Shown here: positions 60,015 to 64,000 of the stretch, in pieces
How positions within the stretch are numbered: position 1 is the stretch's first letter
Layout: each line of letters opens with the position of its first letter
Source: Paracoccus ravus
Lineage (GTDB): Bacteria; Pseudomonadota; Alphaproteobacteria; Rhodobacterales; Rhodobacteraceae
Assembly (NCBI RefSeq): GCF_004522175.1
Contig: NZ_SDEB01000018.1
Location: forward strand, 21,431-85,430
Length of the DNA: 64,000 bases
Direction: 5' to 3'
Position numbers and translations under genes: made by a program
Notes under the pieces: generated by a model
What the model saw: the letters and a program-made list of their open reading frames with translations, nothing else
What the model was told of the DNA's origin: nothing
The model's database searches: none

Positions 60015-60054
60015 ACGCGCAAGGTCCAGCCCCCCTCTATCTCGGGAGAGATCC

Positions 60055-60732
60055 ATGACAGACGTCTTGTCTGAAGAGAGAAAGTTACTCGCAAGACAGC
60101 TCTTCATCGAGCCTACCCGCCGGGAGAAACTGGCCTGGCTCGTCGCCGCCGGCGGCATCGCTTGCGGCATGCTCGGCCTTGCCACCACCCTCGCCCTGCT
60201 GCCGCTGAAACAGACCCAAGCCTACCTCACCATCGTCGATCGCGACACCGGCATCGCGAGTCGTGCCGTCGAAGTCGAACGCGCCACCATGGAACATGCC
60301 GATGCCGTCACCCAAAGCCTGCTCTATGGCTATGTGCTCGCCCGCGAGACCTATGATCCAAATGACAATGAGGCGCGCATGCTGCGCGCCTGGCGGCAAT
60401 CGAGCGGCGATGCGCAGGCCTCACTGCAGGCGCTTTGGGATGGCAAGAACCCGAACTACCCGCCCACGCTCTATGGCGATACGGGGCAGGTAAAGCTCGA
60501 GGTGCTCTCGATCAACCAGGTCAATGACACCACCGCGCAAGTGCGTTTCGTGAAGACCCTGACCCGGCCGAACCAGCCTGACCGGCTGGGGAACTTCACC
60601 GCCACGGTGAGCTACCGTTTCCAGCCAACGCAGGAAAGCGCGCTCGAACTCGTGTGGCAGAACCCGTTTGGCTTTGTCGTGACCGGCTATCGCGTCAACT
60701 CGGATTCTCTGGAGGCCCAGAAGGATGAATAG
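60055..60732 (+). CDS. virB8: VirB8-type T4SS assembly protein
   Basis: 225 residues from ATG 60055 (GGAGAG upstream). There is one N-terminal membrane helix (AWLVAAGGIACGMLGLATTLALLPL). The periplasmic NTF2-like domain holds SLLYGYVLARETYDPNDNEA, QASLQALWDGKNPNYPP and RVNSDSLE at the end. VirB8 nucleates channel assembly. It overlaps virB9 by 8 bp. Confidence 0.92.
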   Translation: MTDVLSEERKLLARQLFIEPTRREKLAWLVAAGGIACGMLGLATTLALLPLKQTQAYLTIVDRDTGIASRAVEVERATMEHADAVTQSLLYGYVLARETYDPNDNEARMLRAWRQSSGDAQASLQALWDGKNPNYPPTLYGDTGQVKLEVLSINQVNDTTAQVRFVKTLTRPNQPDRLGNFTATVSYRFQPTQESALELVWQNPFGFVVTGYRVNSDSLEAQKDE

Positions 60733-61441
60733 GTTTTCGATCAGCGTGGCGGCGCTTGTGCTTCTGACCGCCCTGCCTTTCACCTCGGCAGCGGAAGTCC
60801 GACCGAAGGCCGGGCCGCGCGACGCCCGCGTCACCTATGCCAATTTCGTCGAGGGACAAGTCTATCATGTCTCGACCCGGATCCGTAACATCACCCTGAT
60901 TGAGCTCGGTCAGGGCGAAGAGATCCGCTCGGTGGCGGCGGGTGATCTCGAAAGTTTCCAGATCGACAAACTCGAAGGCGCCAATGTCTTCACCATCAAG
61001 CCGGTGATCGAAGGCGCCTCGACCAATGTCACCGTCGAGACCAATCGCCGCTTCTATTTCCTGCAGGTCTCGGAAAGCCGGGCGACCCCGAACTGGTCGG
61101 TCAAATTCAACGCCCCGGGCGGCGGCCGCAGAAACCGCGCCGCCCCGAACGTCCGCCCCTTGCCGACCGCACCACCGAAGAAAATGCGCTACGCGGTCTC
61201 GCAGGGCACCTCGGGCGCGGAGTTTGCGCCGGTCGGTGTCTCGGATGATGGCAAGAAGACCTATTTTCAGATCCCGCCCGGCGCGCCGATGCCGTCGCTG
61301 TTTCGCGTCGATGCCAAGGGTCGGGAATATTCCGTCAACAGCCACACCAAGGGCGAGATCATCACCGTAGCGGCACGCTCCGCGCGCTGGGTGCTGCGTT
61401 ATGGCGACGACTATATCTGCGTCACCGGCCGGGAGGAGTAA
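60725..61441 (+). CDS. virB9: VirB9-type outer-membrane core protein
   Basis: 238 residues with a signal peptide (ISVAALVLLTALPFTSAAE). The N-terminal domain holds DARVTYANFVEGQVYHVSTR, then IRNITLIELGQGEEI. The C-terminal beta-sandwich holds YFQIPPGAPMPSLFRVDAKG and WVLRYGDDYICVTG. VirB9 forms the outer-membrane core complex with VirB7 and VirB10. Confidence 0.94.
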   Translation: MNRFSISVAALVLLTALPFTSAAEVRPKAGPRDARVTYANFVEGQVYHVSTRIRNITLIELGQGEEIRSVAAGDLESFQIDKLEGANVFTIKPVIEGASTNVTVETNRRFYFLQVSESRATPNWSVKFNAPGGGRRNRAAPNVRPLPTAPPKKMRYAVSQGTSGAEFAPVGVSDDGKKTYFQIPPGAPMPSLFRVDAKGREYSVNSHTKGEIITVAARSARWVLRYGDDYICVTGREE

Positions 61442-61444
61442 GAA

Positions 61445-62776
61445 ATGGCCGAGGATCAGGAGGACAAGGTCGCGGCCCGGCTCGCCCGGCTGAAGGCCCC
61501 GCCCCGAACGAAGCGCAATCTCAAGCCCTATCTTATACCGACAGCGACGCTTGTCATTGGTACGGCTTTGGGGGCTTTGGCAATGATGCCGCGTGCGGAC
61601 GGTAAGGCCGAAGTCGCAAGCCTGCCGACCTCCAGCGTCACCGAGTTCCAGCAAGATCCCGGCCTCGCGGGCTTCACGGTGACGAAAGCGCAGCCCGAGG
61701 TTTCGCAACCCACAGCCGAGCACACCAAGCCTGCACCGCCTGCGGCACCAGACCCGGCGCTCGAGGAATTGCGTGCGCGCCTCGCCAGTCTCGAGCGCGA
61801 GAACAAGGCGGCAGTGGAAAAGCTGCAGGCCGAGGTGGAGGCCGAGAAAGCCAAGGCGGCCGAACAGGAACAGGCCCTCAGCGACGCGGAGGCCGAACGC
61901 CGCCGTCTCGAAGAGGAATTGCTGAACACCGCGCAATTCGGCTTGCCCGATCAGGCCGCAGCCGAGGCGGAAGCGCAGCGCCTTGCGGATCTCGAACGCC
62001 GCCGTCAGGAAGCCGCAGAGCAGCGCCAACGCCAGATCAATTCGCCGATGGTCGCGTTTCGGGCGGGCGGCAATGCCGCGGCCAATGGCACTGATCCGGC
62101 CGCTGGCTTCGAGCCCGGCAGCGCTGCAGCGGACGGTGCCGGAGCCACCGACTTCCTACGCGCGGGGGCCGCGCGCGCCGAGATCACCAAAGCCGAACGC
62201 ATCGCGCATCCCGGCCAAACCGTGGTGCAGGGCACGATGATCGAAGCCACGCTCGAAACCTCGGTCGATACCAGCCTGCCCGGCAATGTCGTCGCTAATG
62301 TCAGTCAGGATGTGTGGTCGATGGATATGAGCCAGGTGCTGATCCCGCGTGGTGCCAAGCTCTATGGCCGATACGCCAATGAAATCAGCCAAGGTCAGCG
62401 CCGGGTGATGATCGCCTGGGACCGGTTGATCCGCGCCGACGGCCTGACCGTGCGTCTCGAAGGCTATGGCAGCGACCGGGTCGGGCGTTCTGGCCTGAAT
62501 GGCAAGGTCAGGAACCACACGCTCAGCCGTTTTGGCGCCGCCACCATGGTCTCTGTGATCGGGGCGCTGCCCGGAATTCTCGAGGCCGCCGCCAATGATG
62601 GTGAGGAGGATGACGACAGCGACGCTCTTGCCGAGATCTATTCCGGCATTGGCCAGAGCGCTTCCAATGCCTTGGGCGGGACCATCGCGGGCTATCTCAA
62701 CCGCCCGCCGACCATCACCCTCGATCAGGGCCAGGTCGTGATCGTGCGGGTCAATCATGATCTGGAGCTCTTTTGA
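61445..62776 (+). CDS. virB10: VirB10-type core-complex protein
   Basis: 443 residues. A cytoplasmic N-terminus is followed by one membrane helix (LIPTATLVIGTALGALAMM, about 28-50). A Pro/Glu/Ala-rich coiled-coil stretch spans about 100-200. The C-terminal VirB10 domain holds GTMIEATLETSVDTSLPGNVVA, RGAKLYGRYANEISQGQRRV and IVRVNHDLELF. VirB10 spans both membranes and senses ATPase activity. Confidence 0.95.
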   Translation: MAEDQEDKVAARLARLKAPPRTKRNLKPYLIPTATLVIGTALGALAMMPRADGKAEVASLPTSSVTEFQQDPGLAGFTVTKAQPEVSQPTAEHTKPAPPAAPDPALEELRARLASLERENKAAVEKLQAEVEAEKAKAAEQEQALSDAEAERRRLEEELLNTAQFGLPDQAAAEAEAQRLADLERRRQEAAEQRQRQINSPMVAFRAGGNAAANGTDPAAGFEPGSAAADGAGATDFLRAGAARAEITKAERIAHPGQTVVQGTMIEATLETSVDTSLPGNVVANVSQDVWSMDMSQVLIPRGAKLYGRYANEISQGQRRVMIAWDRLIRADGLTVRLEGYGSDRVGRSGLNGKVRNHTLSRFGAATMVSVIGALPGILEAAANDGEEDDDSDALAEIYSGIGQSASNALGGTIAGYLNRPPTITLDQGQVVIVRVNHDLELF

Positions 62777-63783
62777 TGGCGGTTGGCTTTCTCGAACATT
62801 ATCTGCAGCCGCTCGCGCCCCTGATCGAGGATCCAGGTGCCATCGAACTCTCGATCAATGCCGATGGTCGGGTCTGGATCGAGCGCAGCGGTAGCGCCCA
62901 TATGGCAGAGGTCGTGGATCTGACCCTGGCCCCCGCTGCGGTCAGTGACCTCGCCTGCCAAATCGCCAATGAGGTGCGCCAGCCGCTGACCGAACAATTG
63001 CCGATGGTCTCGGCCACCGTCCGGTTTCGCGGCGTCACCTTGCGCGCCCAGGCTGTGCTGCCACCGGCATCGGCCCATGGCGCGGTGTTGGCCTTGCGCC
63101 TGTTCCGATCCCGCGGCGCGCGTGACGAGCCGAAGCGATTTACTTTCCTGCGGCCTCCGGAAACCTCATCCGAGGCCGCCAGGCGGGAGAAAATCCGATC
63201 CATTCGCGCGTTGATCCAAGCTGACGGAGATCCCGATGAGTTTCTGCGCGCCACAGTGGCAGAAAAGCTCAATATCCTGGTCTCCGGCGGTACCTCAACC
63301 GGCAAGACCGAACTTGCCCGTCGCTTGCAATGGATGATCCCGCCGGAAGAGCGTCTCGTCTTGATCGAAGACGCGCCGGAACTGATGCCGGGGCAGCCCA
63401 ATCATGTCAGCCTGGTCGCCAGTCGCGATGAGGCCTCGTCGCGTTCGCCCGAAAAGCTCTTGCAGGCGACGCTGCGCCTGCGCCCCGACCGGATCATCCT
63501 CGGCGAATTGCGCGGGCGCGAAGCCGTCACCTATCTCGGCGCGATCAATTCTGGCCATGGCGGCTCCTTCACCACGCTCCATGCCGAAACCGCCCGCAAA
63601 GCCTTCGACAAGCTGGCGCTTCTCGTCCTGGAAACGGGTACCCGTCTCAGTTTCGCCGAAGTCATGCGCTACCTGTCCGGCTCGATCGATCTGGTGATCC
63701 AGGCCGGACGTATCGGCCACAACCGCGGCATTCTTGAGCTCTGGTTTCCTGGGCTCGATGACGATCAGGGAGATGACGCTTGA
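62776..63783 (+). CDS. virB11: VirB11-type traffic ATPase
   Basis: 335 residues from ATG 62776, which overlaps the virB10 stop (TTGATG). The C-terminal ATPase holds Walker A SGGTSTGKTELARR (Lys177), the Asp box LVLIEDAPELM, Walker B-type RPDRIILGELRGREAV and the His box NSGHGGSFTTLHAET. VirB11 forms a hexamer that switches the system between pilus assembly and transport. Confidence 0.95.
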   Translation: MAVGFLEHYLQPLAPLIEDPGAIELSINADGRVWIERSGSAHMAEVVDLTLAPAAVSDLACQIANEVRQPLTEQLPMVSATVRFRGVTLRAQAVLPPASAHGAVLALRLFRSRGARDEPKRFTFLRPPETSSEAARREKIRSIRALIQADGDPDEFLRATVAEKLNILVSGGTSTGKTELARRLQWMIPPEERLVLIEDAPELMPGQPNHVSLVASRDEASSRSPEKLLQATLRLRPDRIILGELRGREAVTYLGAINSGHGGSFTTLHAETARKAFDKLALLVLETGTRLSFAEVMRYLSGSIDLVIQAGRIGHNRGILELWFPGLDDDQGDDA

Positions 63784-63938
63784 CCAGCTGGGATTTCGCC
63801 GCCGAGCATCCCGAACTGTCCGAACCCGAGGCCGAGCGACTTATCCGCGCCCATGGTCATGATCCCGATGAGGTTCGCCAGGATCTCGGTGAGAAATTCA
63901 CCGTGACCGCCGAGCTCTTCGCCTGGCTTGGCTATTGA
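63780..63938 (+). CDS. 52-residue acidic protein coupled to virB11
   Basis: A small frame starting at TTG 63780, which overlaps the virB11 stop (TTGA). It reads TSWDFAAEHPELSEPEAERL, then IRAHGHDPDEVRQDLGEKFT and VTAELFAWLGY. Codon use and charge pattern look coding. No family is recognised. It may be the last gene of the operon or a small regulator of the next, out-of-window gene. Confidence 0.55.
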   Translation: MTSWDFAAEHPELSEPEAERLIRAHGHDPDEVRQDLGEKFTVTAELFAWLGY

Positions 63939-64000
63939 GCGCCGGGCGGCCGTTTTTGCAAAGGTCGCCTTCGCTTCACATTCACCGCATCCCCGCCTGA

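Noticed and set aside
60695..62029. 444-codon minus-strand frame across virB9 and virB10
   Set aside because: It overlaps two recognised T4SS genes and reads as repetitive Gly/Arg/Leu sequence.

Overview
The window looks like plasmid DNA from an alphaproteobacterium of the Rhodobacteraceae, most likely Paracoccus or a close relative. The reasons are high GC, a RepABC replicon with 16-bp palindromic partition sites, alphaproteobacterial LexA boxes (GTTC-N7-GTTC), many IS remnants and a VirB-type conjugation operon. The genus is inferred from gene content. No rRNA, tRNA or CRISPR array was seen.

1-13.3 kb is a DNA-damage region. It holds a UvrD/PcrA-type helicase with a LexA box, an imuA-imuB-dnaE2 mutagenesis cassette with a LexA box, and an SRAP (YedK-like) protein. 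dnaE2 is broken twice (a 1-nt frameshift and a deletion of about 20 nt). A neighbouring cupin gene also carries a 1-nt frameshift. An LLM flavin oxidoreductase, a ParB-N-domain protein and a DUF3768 protein lie around them.

13.3-18.0 kb is the plasmid backbone: repA-repB-repC on the minus strand, an antisense ctRNA candidate between repB and repC, two perfect and one imperfect copy of the palindrome GTTGTCCGCGGACAAC, and a VapBC-type toxin-antitoxin pair beside the repABC promoter region.

18.0-35.4 kb is accessory cargo. A mobile-element remnant truncates a tctC gene next to pdxA and a divergent GntR regulator. IS5 and metY fragments follow. Two FecCD-type metal/siderophore ABC transporters (22.3-25.3 and 31.6-34.6 kb, the second with a methyltransferase) enclose an envelope-modification island. 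That island holds a membrane-anchored PTP-type phosphatase, an OmpR-type regulator, a LAB_N protein, an ArnT-like GT39 transferase, an ArnC-like GT2 transferase, a histidine kinase and an EamA transporter.

35.7-46.7 kb is an IS-rich zone: an ISNCY (IS1202-like) copy, IS30 with a TCG target duplication, two more broken ISNCY copies, IS66 and IS110 pieces, and IS6. Inside it lies a four-gene periplasmic iron cluster (imelysin, DUF1111 di-haem protein, imelysin, DUF1513).

47.0-64.0 kb holds a class II Fic protein, a second stand-alone repC replicon with its own antisense RNA candidate, a LuxR-type regulator facing a lux-box-like palindrome, and a nearly complete T4SS operon (virB1-B2-B3-B4-lipoprotein-transglycosylase/VirB5-like-B5-unknown-B6-B8-B9-B10-B11). 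VirD4 and a relaxase are not in the window. Conjugation therefore looks possible but cannot be shown from this segment alone.
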